Assembly (NCBI GenBank): GCA_030533445.1
Contig: CM060078.1
Coordinates: forward strand, 19,554,591-19,618,590
Source of the DNA: Cyprinodon diabolis
Lineage: Eukaryota > Chordata > Actinopteri > Cyprinodontiformes > Cyprinodontidae
Length of the DNA: 64,000 nt
Reading direction: 5' to 3'
Part shown: positions 11,280 to 22,400 of the stretch, one piece after another
How the letters are laid out: the number at the start of each line of letters is the position of its first letter
Position numbering within the stretch: position 1 is the stretch's first letter
Notes under the pieces: model-generated
Told to the model about the DNA's origin: nothing
Databases searched by the model: none
The model's input: only the letters and a program-made list of their open reading frames with translations
Program-made: the position numbers and the translations under genes

Positions 11280-11461
11280 AGATGGAGGAGGGATCATAAA
11301 TGTACTGGGATAGCTTCAGCCAAGTATCATGATCTAGAGGTGGCAGGGGGAGGTGTTTGATCCATTTGGTGGTGTGCTTTGAAGAGGTTTCCAGGCATAC
11401 AGGCAACCTCCTCTCTAAGGCATCCTTTGTTTCTTTGTCTCATCACACCTGGAAAGGATCC
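11280..11461 (-). other. gpr85: GPR85 5' UTR part of coding exon, with candidate splice acceptor
   Basis: On the minus strand the sequence ATGATGTTTTTCAG ends at 11462, a good 3' splice site, so the coding exon may begin at 11461. GPR85 genes are known to have non-coding upstream exons. A second possible AG lies a few bases further in (CCTTTCCAG). Confidence 0.45.
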
Positions 11462-12264
11462 CTGAAAAACATCATCCACCCATCAGCACTGAGTCCCAAA
11501 CAACTGCACATTCATAGTCAATAAAAAGGCACCAGTTTTCCTCCTAACAATAGGCTAATAATTTGTTTTTCATTAAACGTCATGGAGAATTAACCTGAAT
11601 ACAAGATGGGGATGAGAATCAGAGACATGCAGCGGCTGATGCTCGATGAAAGTGACAAATTCCCTTTCATGACGCCTCGGAATTTCCAGAACAAAAGATG
11701 GCAACAGCGCAGTCCAGGCTTTCCTGAGAAACGACGCATCTTTACGCGTAGGAAAGCAGAGTTTTACATATGCAAAGGTTTATGTTGCATTTCCAGTCCG
11801 CCCTCCAACCCCTCCGCTTTATGAGTGAGAGGAAGGAGGGGGGTGCGTTTTCGGCGCAACTGTGAAACATAAAGACAAATGCAGACAAAAATAAGCAGCT
11901 CTTGATCACACCCAACATTTCCCCTTCGGAACAGAGGAAAGGATCTCTTTATATAAAATATACATTTACGCACAATGCAACATAAACGTTAAAGTGCCTC
12001 TATTTCTCTATCATTATCAGAGGTTAAAGGGATTATAGGGTAAACACTGCGCGCATTAACGCATCTACTGAGCCAAACCACCATTTTCCTCAGAATCTGT
12101 GTTTTATTTTGTCTTATAATTTTACTCTCCGATGGTTCCTCTCCAGATGGATCGAAACGGATCGAAAAAAATGAAAACAATAAACTGCCTTTTATTAATA
12201 ATATGACATACTTTCGCATTGTTTACAGCTTTTTCGGTTATAAAAAGCATTTGATTCTACTTAC

Positions 12265-12900
12265 GCGTTTCATCTGCGTCCTCGTAATCTTTAGGCACCC
12301 GCAGCCGATAGATTTCCCTCTATTGTTTTATTATTAATATAAAGAACAATCAAAGGAACGGAATAATAGTCTGTGCATCCCACTGTGAGCGGATCCGCGC
12401 CTCCATTAGACTACAATCATTTCCAAGGCTCCGCTATGAATTGGCCAGAATTGCAGCCACCAGATTAGAAGACAGGGCCACAGGAAAAAAAAAAAAAAAA
12501 AGATGGGAAGACAGACATCCGATCAAACGATCAATCAAACTCCTACCTGTTGATAATCCCAAATCGTGTTCCTCTGCTTGGTTATTTACATTGCGCACGG
12601 TCGGGTTTTTTTTAGCAGTTTTTTTTTTTCTTCTTTTTTTTTCATTTAGTGCCTGGCCCCCCCCTTTTTTCCCTCCACGGCGAATATCCTACAGTAAACG
12701 GAGCGCAATGCGCATGCGCCCTGCATCCCTCCTATTTGTGATCCAAGACGCGTCTTGTCTCTTGTTGCAGCAGCAGCAACTCTGTCTCTCTGAAGGTAAC
12801 ATCTGCTCAACAGGGCCACTGCTGGACGGTAACGCGTTACTACAGTATGGAGGGAAATGATTATTGCCTGGATTTGATACAATGAGCAGATAAAAGGAAA
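12265..12900 (-). promoter_or_regulatory. gpr85: Candidate GPR85 promoter and non-coding first exon
   Basis: This CpG-containing block stands out from AT-rich surroundings. It holds a perfect NRF1-type palindrome, TGCGCATGCGCC, at 12709-12720. Two strong minus-strand splice donors follow downstream: CAACAG|GTAGGAG (exon end about 12547) and AACGC|GTAAGTAG (exon end about 12265). Either could join to the acceptor near 11462. The arrangement fits a TSS near 12.7 kb, but this is inferred. Confidence 0.45.
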
Positions 12901-13350
12901 CGTGATCATTTCTTTACAAGTTTAAAATAGTTTTTTTAGACCCATGTGATTTTTTTTTTTATTTAAAGGATCTGTATTTTTTACACTTTTCCCCAAACAG
13001 GATAGTGTTTTGCAAAAGTATTCTTATCCCCTTGATTTTTCAAATTTAGGTCTATGGATGAATAAAATACAGATGGGTGCAGGAAAGTATCTATTCTCTG
13101 CCTTTTTTTTTTTTATTAGTCCACCTGTGTGTCATGTAGGTTATTCTCAGTATAATTACAGCTGTGGAGGGAGAAGAAGCAGATCCACAGCCGAGGTGGA
13201 AGAATGCAAATGGATAATAATTCTTCAACTCCACAAATCCTTTTAATCAAAGGGGGGAAAAAATAGAAAAGAAAAAATATGTATTTTTCATGAAACTGCT
13301 ATATAATGTGGTATTGTCATGACTTTATGTTTTAGAGTTTTAAATATTGG

Positions 13351-13625
13351 TTAATTCAATTCAGTTTATTTATGTAGCGCCAATTCACAACACGTCATCA
13401 GAAGGCACTTCACAGTTCACCAGATCATACAGTCAAATTGATTTAAAGTTTTCTATCTAAGGAAAACCAGTTGATTGCATCGACTCATTGACTTGAATGC
13501 AATCCCTCACACCAAGCATGCTTGTAGTGACAGTGGAGAGGAAAAACTCCCTCTTAACAGGAAAACTCCTCCACCAGAACCAGGCTCAGTGTGAGCGGCC
13601 ATCTGCCGAGGCCGACTGGGGTTCA
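13351..13625 (-). repeat. LINE/SINE-type interspersed repeat, minus copy
   Basis: Reverse complement of a repeat also present at 46399-46665. Shared pieces, in matching order, include the terminal AATTGAATT-type tail, GGCGCTA with AAATAAACTGAATT, the AAGTGCCTT block, and the GTGTGAGGGATTGCATTC region. The tail resembles 3' ends of fish L2/CR1-type retroelements. It is non-coding. Confidence 0.7.
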
Positions 13626-14024
13626 AGTTACTGGGGTTACAATTCAATCTTAAGATGCCCCTCTCTCTGTAAGGCATATCTTCTACCCAATGAAACAGAC
13701 TTAACTCTTTATTTCCTGTCATTATTTCCCATAGCTATTATTTTTGATTTTGTTTGTACAGCTCCAGACGGATAGTTTTAGTCATTCTTATGTTGATTTT
13801 CCGGTTTATATGCCTGCAGTGTTCCCTCTTTAGAACATATCATTAATATCTCCTATTGTCTAAGCTTCCAGAGCCATTTTCCATTCTGCAAACAACTTTC
13901 TTTTGTTTCATTTTGTAGTCCAGCTGTTTTTTTGTTTTTTGCTTTACCATCTGCTTTTATCACATTTTTTTTTCTTTACTTGCTTTTATTCATCTTTTTC
14001 TCATTCTATTGTGTTGTTTAATTC

Positions 14025-14090
14025 ATGTAAAGCACTTTGAAATGTCTTTGCACTGAATTATACTATATCAATATAATTGCCTTGCCTTCC
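14025..14090 (+). repeat. LINE 3' tail fragment
   Basis: The sequence ATGTAAAGCACTTTGAAATG followed by an ATATAATTGCCTTGCCTT end resembles the standard 3' tail of teleost L2/CR1-type LINEs. It is similar to the tail at 56900-56965. No coding part was recognised upstream. Confidence 0.5.
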
Positions 14091-15532
14091 ACCTTTCTCT
14101 TTGCCTTCCTCTTATTATTATTAATATCCCATTTTTATGTTATTTCTACTTCAGACTCTGATAAGATATATATTATTATGGTTCCTCCTCAATCAAATTA
14201 GCTTTGCTTACATATGAGAATTTCCAGCAATCCAGTAACACAGAAAGCACCATAATCATCACCATAAGCACATAATTTTCGAGGTGAAACCTGGTTGTGG
14301 CATTGTCATGAGTGCCTGAAACAAACAACTTCAACAATATTGTTTTCATTAAATCATGTTAAGACATTAGGCCCTATCAAAGTATAAACATTAATCTAAG
14401 TGAGAAGCCGAGGCATCACAGGACTTAAAAATTAATTTAGAGACGTTTGATTCCAGGTAGGAATTAACACAAACACAAACCAGGCCATTATTTGTAGAAT
14501 TATTATTTCATCCTTTTAGGAATTTGGTTCCAACATGACATAATGTACAAGACACTGTCATTTCATGCTACTGCAAGGGTTAAATCTCGTTGCCTGGCTA
14601 GCTTTGGTGTTGCATGGGTTCCTATGTACGTGGGACATATGCATAATTCAGAAGCACTTTGCACTTGCACAGTTCATTCTGCCTGGTCAGCATAAGAAAT
14701 TCATAGGATCTGATTTCTCAACCATGTACGGCAGACCTGTGATGTCACAAGCATCATAACCGTGGGGGAACAATGACTCAATCAGCCATATGCACTCAAT
14801 ACATGCTGGGGAGAGTGCAAGGAAAACGACTTTGGATGGAGTACTGTAATGAACAGCAATTAGCTTTTATCACACATAAGGGAAATGTCAACTTGTAACT
14901 ATAACTTCCATCCTGCACAAAACTTTTTGTATATCATTGTTGGTACATTTTTAAAAACTCAGCAGACTTTTGTCAGCCTTGTTTCATCAATTTCCAAATT
15001 CAAAAACCTTAAAGTGTCAGTTAAATTCCTTTTAAAACCACATATTTTTGCATGTCACTTAAAATTTATGTAATAATAGTGTGAATAGGCAAAGTAGACA
15101 ATAGGTTTTACAATTCTACTCCCAAATCATCAAATACTGATGCTTGGCAAAATCCCAATTTAATTTTTTAACTCCATCCCTATTCCTATGAAGGAATAAC
15201 ATTTCCACAACATGAAGCTACTACCTCTATGTTATGGGATCAAAATAATGACCAGTGTTGGTTTTCCTCTAACAGGCTTTTACAAACTCATTAAGACCAA
15301 CATTTTGGATTACATAACTAAACATAAACCACTCCAGCATAGTAAACAATAGTATTTTAATAATTTTTAATACTTAAGAGGGATTTGTTGACCTCTACCG
15401 TGAAACGCCATTTTGTAATGCTCTGCCGGAGCTCTTCTAACATACAACAAAAATTTTCTTTGTTTGTATTTTTTTATTAAACATACTTCAAATATCAAGT
15501 AAAAAATAAATTCATGTTTTTCTAGCAATATT

Positions 15533-15553
15533 GGGGGGGGGGGGGGGGGGGGG
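15533..15553. repeat. Run of 21 G
   Basis: Uninterrupted homopolymer of G on the plus strand. It lies in the probable SMIM30 downstream flank. Confidence 0.95.
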
Positions 15554-16132
15554 AACAAAATATATGTATCTTGCCCCAATAAAATGACATTTGCATTGAC
15601 ATTAAAACATGTAAATAAAACTTAAACACTCAAAAAAAAACATAGCCTTTCTCCAGGAAATGGGAAAGTTGGGGATTTTGTATAGAAATAATTGAATTAA
15701 CACATACAATTAGCATTCATGGAAGTTTGATTAGGGAAGTTTATTCTTTACAAAAGGTGTAAATCAAATCTTTCAAATGAAATGATCAATGTAAAAGCAC
15801 AAAATGTAAGAAAAATGATCATTTTAGACAACTTAAGTGGAATCCATCATCAGTCCTTTGTTTTAAAGAAAGCAGGCAGCAGTATTTTTGTATAAAACAG
15901 TGCTTGAACCATAATCCCAATGTTGCAATCTGCACACTTCCTGGTTGTTTCTCTCCTCCCCTCCTCGGTTTCACGTGGTTCTCCCAGCTCCTCATCTTTG
16001 GAAACATATATCAAATAAGGCACATTTCAGAGCAGAACTTGCAGGAAATGATCCGTGGTTAAAGCAGGGGGCGCATCTACCTATTGGGAAGTTTGACGCA
16101 GCATAGTGTGATTAGTTCAGGCTGTTTGATCC

Positions 16133-16324
16133 TCAGAGCGGCCCGTTGCGCCTCCGCGCGTACCAACCCAGGCAGGCGCAGAACCCAACCACCGTCAGGA
16201 TGGTGCAGAGCAGCAGGGCCAGTGCGTCGCCCGCGTCGTAAGCCTCCGCTGCTGGGATCAAGGAAAAAAACACCAGCAGTAACACCATCACTGCGCCGCC
16301 GGGAGTTCTAACTCTAGGAACCAT
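16133..16324 (-). CDS. smim30: SMIM30, small integral membrane microprotein
   Basis: A 63-residue protein homologous to the 59-residue human SMIM30, long annotated as non-coding (LINC00998). Human SMIM30 is a membrane/ER microprotein reported to affect SRC/YES1 signalling and calcium pump function. Visible features: a hydrophobic signal-like segment at 11-26 ending AAEA (likely cleavage after residue 28); a conserved acidic AGDA stretch at 31-34; a transmembrane segment at about 35-54 with the CACLG motif (49-53); and a basic tail YARRRNG close to the human YARKRNG. The ATG at 16324 is chosen because the context is strong (A at -3, G at +4) and the length fits. An in-frame ATG at 16390 would add 22 residues that look like promoter/5' UTR sequence. 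Location near GPR85 matches the vertebrate gene order. It is easily missed because of its size. Confidence 0.92.
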   Translation of the reverse strand: MVPRVRTPGGAVMVLLLVFFSLIPAAEAYDAGDALALLLCTILTVVGFCACLGWYARRRNGPL

Positions 16325-16440
16325 GTTGATCCCTTTCGTTATCTGTCGATGTTGACTTTCGGAAAGCAAATGCGCCTGCGTCACAGTCATATGACAGCAC
16401 AGTTTTACTTCCTGGTGCGGTCAGCCAATTGCCTCGCTTG
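16325..16440 (-). promoter_or_regulatory. smim30: Compact SMIM30 promoter and 5' UTR
   Basis: On the minus strand, from far to near, there is an inverted CCAAT box (plus-strand CCAAT at 16425-16429), an ETS-type GGAAGT site (16407-16412), a TCATATGAC E-box-like palindrome, and TGACGCAGGCGCA. No TATA box is seen. This is the pattern of a housekeeping promoter, consistent with a broadly expressed small gene. The start site was not located. Confidence 0.55.
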
Positions 16441-16504
16441 ATAAAATGAAACAGATCATGTGGATTTTAAACGCCCATAACATATCTTCTGAATTAGAGG
16501 ATGT

Positions 16505-16620
16505 CAGGGGCGGAGCTAGATGGGGGGCCAGGGGTTGCCATGGCCACCCTTAGCCAATCTTTGGCCACCCCTACCATCAGAGGCGTAGTCAGAAAGTTTT
16601 TATAAGGGTGGCCAGGCAAA
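16505..16620. mobile_element. hAT-like terminal fragments
   Basis: CAGGGGCGGAGCTAGATGGG followed by a GGCCACCCCTA region, and CAGAGGCGTAGTCAG at 16579, resemble outer ends of fish hAT-type elements. No target duplication or full element was resolved. Confidence 0.35.
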
Positions 16621-19600
16621 AAACCATTAACACTGAGTGGTGGCCAAAAGTGGATAGGTGCCAGAACCTCAGGGACAATCTACCCTGTTCCAAAAGGAAA
16701 ATTAAAAAAACTCAACATCCATATTATACTTTTTTTTGGTCTTTTTTCTTATTTTCTGGTGTACACGTTCACAAGGAGAAAAACACAAAAACAAAATCAC
16801 TCTGTGTAATTTCTCTGTCCTTAGATCACTTTAGGAAATCACAGCACAGCCAAAGTGTTTTAACATTAAAAACACTGGCGATATTTTGTAATAAGGAATC
16901 TCCTCCCCTTTTTGTTGTTGCAGCCGCAGGCTGTGGAGTTTTTTCCATCGGTGGCTCTGTTGTTTTGCTTCCAGGTCACGGGCGGAAACACCAATTGGGT
17001 GCATATTAATAGATGCATATATTTAAACATCTGTGGTTTCTGGATAAAAAGATATAGTGGGTAAAATTCTTTCAGGTTTGACATGTGGGGCAGACATCTT
17101 TTCTATTGTCATTACTTACCTACTTTTATTAATAATCATTCTGCATAAAATTGATATTTAAAAGCACTAATATCTACATAAATTGATTACTTAATAAGTT
17201 TAAGTAATATAATTAATAAGCTAATAAAATAGTTATTTATCTATGATTTCACTGAAGACTCCTAAATTACTTGCAGAGACACATTATTCTCCCTTTACCC
17301 CACAAAACGCAAAATCTAGCTCTGAAAAGAGCAGGAATTCTGTACTTATCATCTTTAATGTTAGTATATTGTTAAACACAGTGCTTTTGTTATAAATTAA
17401 TTGTTAATATATTAAAAATGTTAATGTTTTAAATATTAACCTTGATAGTATTACTGCTGCCACCGTCTGTATTAGAGTGAAAAAAATGGTAGGCACTATC
17501 TTCCATATCAGGAAACAATTTTCCAGTACAACTGATTAATTTTGCTATTTCTACAATTTAACTTTTTAATCTCCATGTCTAAAAGGCCTACACTACTAGG
17601 CCTTGAGTTTGCACCAAATACGCCAGCATCTTCCTCCATGATACAAATTGTATGGCTTGTTGAACCATAGGAGCTTGATTTTTGCAGCATCTGTTTGTCT
17701 CTGCGTGCTCTTTCTGTGGCGCTCTGCCTGTAATTAAATCAGCTCTAGCCAAAGTAAAATATTGACCTTGTAAGGCCGTCATACCTCTGTACCTGCAGTG
17801 CTTTGCAGTGAGGAGATGAATGGCCACACACAGTCTCTACACACTGCTTCCACGTTTGAAATAATCCTCTCCCTCACCGGCTCCTGCTGGCAGTTTGGCA
17901 GACAGTTTCACGTGATGCGCACACACATAGAAGCTTTTGTGAGTTGTGTCTGATCTGCATGCCTTCCTTCAGCGGAGCACATGGCAATTATGAGGCTCTA
18001 AAAGAGATGTTTTGCAAGAACAAATCAGACAAAAATGTTGCGTTTGATATAATATTTGTTAATTCGTAGAGGGTATAAAAAAATTTTCCTGAAAGATCTG
18101 GCACTATATAAACTGTGCTGGTGCGCATGTATAAAATTGTCTTCATCATTATATTGCTGACAATGCAAAGTATTTCTTTTGGGGAAAAATAGGCTTTATG
18201 ACAGCAATAAAAGCTGCAAAGGTCACTTTTCATGTAGGAAGGAGAATGGATGAATAGGAATTTATGATAGAAATAAAAAATCCTTACCAGATTTCAAAGT
18301 TCTCATTTCAATTATGCATCTCCATTCTGTTATGGCAGGCAAATGTTTACAGTTCTATTTTTTTCTCACCTAAGTCTTAGTCTAACATTAATAAAAAAAA
18401 CTTTATGCTCAAGCACATGATATTTCTGAAAAACCTTCTTGACAACAAAGACATTTTTTTGCAGCTCTACATAGAAGATAAATAACCAAGAACCCACGTG
18501 ATTTGCAATACGTAGGCATATTTGGACATCTCAGAGCTTCACCTTGACATGTAAATAGGTGTGTGATTATCATAACTGAAAAAAGAAGCCTAGCCAAAGT
18601 GCAAACCATTGCAGCTCAGTACATACCAAAACAACCAGCTTTACTTAGGCTGTTTTAAGTTGCAGACATAATCAATGCTATCGCCGCCTTACGAGGAAAA
18701 AAGTCGATAGGATTTAGGTCTTGGGATCAACACTTAGTTTAAACTCATTATTCATGTTCTCACATTAGAGGCACATTCGTGGACACTGATTTTATGCCAG
18801 ATGTTCAGTTCATTAATCAGCTGTATCATTAACAGGAACAAAGTCATAGAAGCATCTGAAAGCAAATGGAATTCATGATTCTGTGTTTTTATAGTAAACT
18901 AGAGGAAAAAGTTTGGGAGAATTATGGATGGTTTTGGAAAACAGGTTAAAATGAACATACAAACTCTGTAGTTAGAACTGTTATTGGAATGCTTTTCCTT
19001 TAAATCTACTGTTTAAAATAGGAAGTTCAGCAGCTCAATTACTAACACGTATATAAGCCAAAGGGATTGTGTATACAGCTGGTCTAACACAATAACTTTG
19101 GACCTCAAAGTTTTTTGCACTCATCACGTGCTTGTAGCAAACAAAAGTTTTAAAACCGAAGTTTTGTTTTTGCCGTTTAATAATCAAGCAAAAGGGTAAC
19201 ATTGAAAAAGAAATTTGTCTCTAGACTTTGCTGAAAAGCTCAACTAAAAATATGTGTAATTTTGTAATACTAAATAACTGAAATTCTGATACAGAAACTA
19301 GAACAGGGATGTTCTTTAAGGCCATATCCCCAAAAGAAGATGTTTTGGCTTTGAGTCTGACTGGCAATTTCTCATGAAATACTAGGGAGGCAAAACATTC
19401 CTGTAGATTTACTAACATTTTTAGTAAAATATGTATTTACACACATCATAAATGTAGTCATTAAACTGAATTAAATATGCACTAAAATGTATCTGATTTC
19501 ATGAGTATGTTGCTCATTATAATCAGCTGTTTATTCCGCTCTCAGCCCGGCAGGGGAGGGTCATAAAGCTGGCTGCTCGATGCTGATATGTAAACATTCT

Positions 19601-20497
19601 TAAGGATTTTTGACTGTCAGTGGCCAGACAGCGGGGAGGTTTTCATCGTAAGTCGAGACAGAAAACAGAGAATTCAGTCAGTACATTCGCCTTTTGCTAA
19701 ACTCTTGCCATGCCATGGCTTTTTTTTTTCCCGAAGTGCTTCACAACAGCTATTTTCATCCGTTGTAGCCATGTTTTATTATGTGTTTCAACATTCGTTG
19801 ATGCAAAATGTGATATTTGGACATAATTAACACCATTGAATCTCCCCTGTTTTAGACAGCAGGAGCCTCCACTGCTGTGTATACTGTAGATGGCCATATA
19901 TTTGTGATTAGCCAGCTGAAAGCCTCAATGATTGGCAAGGATAATTTTTAATGCCAGAGGCTTATATATTAGATTGAACCTGTCCCAGCATTTAATTCCC
20001 GTTATTCCTGGCAGAGTTCCTTAACCTTTAGAAGAGAAACAGATCAGTACTTGAAAAAGTAAAACGCCACAACAAGCTCCACACCTGCCTCTGATAACCT
20101 GCTAAGATAAAGGCCAATAGCTGCTATAGGTTAGCCCAAAATAGCCATTGCATTCTTTCAATTCTCTAGTATTAAGCTTTGGAGATTTATTTTATTTACA
20201 TCTTTTAAACTCTTTAAAAAGATCTCCCTGTCATTCTGACTCCTAGGTTCCGCCTTATGCATGTGATAAGTGTCTGTGGATTAAAAGGGCTGTGGGAAAA
20301 AGTTAATGTTTTTAATATATAATAATTTTGTGTTAATTTAATAATAATGAACTGTTTGGGAGTTGCAATGTTCATTACCATTCTCTTTTAAAAAAATGTT
20401 TTATTGATTGTTTACTCCCAGTCTTCCCTGCCTGATTTATATGCACTTTGCGACTCCAAACCCTTGCTAATGACAAATTTTATTTTGTCTTTTCCCG
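16621..20497. other. Non-coding desert downstream (plus side) of SMIM30
   Basis: No credible coding region. Blocks around 17640-18020 and 19500-20000 are non-repetitive, less AT-biased and contain homeobox-like TAATTA words. They could be conserved regulatory sequence, but this is only an impression. Confidence 0.5.
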
Positions 20498-21425
20498 CTG
20501 CAGCCTGCGGGAAGGCGGGGCTTGACATCAAGCCCCGCCCACATCAAGGACAGCCATATTGGAAATGCTGTCGTATCAGGGCAGGGAAGCACATAGACAT
20601 ATAAGAAGATATATATAAAGATATATGTAAAGATATGTTTTCATCTTAATTGTGAAAAGTTATCCCTCGAGCCCTGACGTCAATAGTCCGTAAATTTAAA
20701 CAAAAATACGCCGCACAGTGCTGAGGCATCATTAATGTGTTCAGCTTGAATCAGCAGGTTTGAGTAGCAGGTCGACCGCCCCAATATGGCGGCCGTAATT
20801 CCTGCGCCGCGACAGCCAATGCGGGGTCTACTCATATTATATTATTATTTGAACTTCAGCACCAGCAAGTATTTAGTTATATTGCTTTTCTTAATCAACG
20901 CTGGAGATAGGCACGGGCAACCCCCGCGACCCCATTAGGGATTAAGCGGGTCAGAAATTTGATGGATATATTTTTTCTTAATCTACGATGGACTGGGAAT
21001 CTGTCCAGAATCCACTGCACCAGCCCTAACGACACCACTATAGCGATAAGTGTGCTTGTATGATAATTATTGGATAGATAAATGTGTCCTCAATGTAATG
21101 TACATTTGTCTCTAAACTACCAATTTAATTTACGTTTTATGACATTTGTTTGTGATAGGGTTTGAGGATAGATAAATACATCTTCATAATAATTCCTTAT
21201 TGTTGTTTATTTTAGACTGTTTGTTACTAATGTTATTTTATCATCTGGAAAATTTAATAAAGATTTAAAAATAAAAAGGACATACCACATGTGACATAAC
21301 ACATTTTTTTGGCAATTTCTCTCGCCAGCGCCTATCGGCAAGAGCGGTCAGCATTTCCAATATGGCTGTCCTTGATGTGGGCGGGGCTTGATGTCAAGCC
21401 CTGCCTTCCCGCAGGCTGCAGCGGG
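20498..21425. mobile_element. Element with about 75-bp GC-rich inverted repeats
   Basis: CCCGCTGCAGCCTGCGGG at 20498 onward is inverted at 21408-21425. The repeat continues through the words GGGGCTTGACATCAAG and CACATCAAGGACAGCCATATT, about 75 bp on each side. The 770-bp interior is non-coding and includes a LINE-like tail (20885-20980). No target duplication was confirmed. The superfamily is unknown. Confidence 0.65.
20885..20980 (+). repeat. LINE/SINE 3'-end fragment
   Basis: GCTGGAGATAGGCACGGGCA, then CCCCGCGACCCCATTAGGGA and AAGCGGGT, is the wording found in many teleost retroelement 3' ends that run into GGATGG repeats. It is truncated here. Confidence 0.5.
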
Positions 21426-21639
21426 ATGTACTTGCTCAAATGGGATATGTTTTACTTTGTAACCATGTCACTCTTCCCGTCAGACTGCAAAGTCTATTTC
21501 AGTCAGAGCTATGCAAGCATCATATCTCTTTTGGTTGCCTTTTTAAGAGAAATAATGCTCTGTCAGATGGTTACTTCAAATATTTTTATTGAAACTGTGG
21601 CAAACTATTTTAGAATTAATACATACATTAACCTATATG

Positions 21640-22400
21640 TCAAAACTTTCTGGCAAAACATTACCTTTTATCTTCTGCACTGACAGTTTTTAACCACATA
21701 CCTCAATGCAGAGGAATATAGGCAACGGGAAATCGCCAAGTCCCTGTTCATTTTTGACAGCTCTCTCTTGAGATTCCCTAAGCTACTACTGCCAGCTTAG
21801 TTTAACTAGCTCAGTGGCCAGACTGGTCTGTCAAAGGGACTCTGCCATTCTATAAACATATTTGAAGTTACAATCATGATCTTCATCAACAGACTACACA
21901 GATGAAGTTCTGAGGTGTACTTTTCCTTTTAAAAACATGTTCAAATAACTTTTTAATTGACCATCAATGACGGATTCTCTGACTGATATTGAAGCTGCCG
22001 TTAGCCGGTCACAATCCGTACCCAGGCATTGTACATTCATAGACATGACCCACTCTGCTCGGACACTAACCCCTTTACTACAAATTAAACGGGTTTTTTT
22101 TCTCTTAAAAAATGACTACAATGATGAAGTTTTGAGGTCTATTTTCTCTTTAAAAAAACATCTCAAAATGGTGTTTTGTGTTAAAATAATTTTTGGGTAA
22201 TGACCATCTGACTGACGGATGTTGCAGTTGTGTTTAGCCAGAGCTCCCACTCCTCATACCGGCTTAGTAAGCAGTACACACCAGCCTGCCCTAATGACCC
22301 GAGGCTATGCTGCTCTGACACAGACTTAAAAGTACAGATACTAGGTTGAGGGAGTATTTTCTCTTTTAAAAACCTCTTAAAATGTATTTCATGTCAAGCA
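21640..22400. repeat. Unnamed dispersed repeat, copy 1
   Basis: It shares a long series of similar blocks with 48085-48665 in the same order: AAACTTTCTGGCAAAA, CTACACAGATGAAGTTCTGAGGTG, AAAATAATTTTTGGGTAATGACCA, CTGACTGACGGA and a GACACAGACTTAAAAGTA-type block. Within this copy the GATGAAGTT...GAGGT...AAAAACAT block recurs about every 230 bp, so it may be an array of diverged units. It has no coding potential. Confidence 0.6.

Noticed and set aside
16325..16390. N-terminal extension of SMIM30 from the upstream ATG
   Set aside because: The extra 22 residues are encoded by promoter-like sequence. The downstream ATG has the better context and gives the family length.
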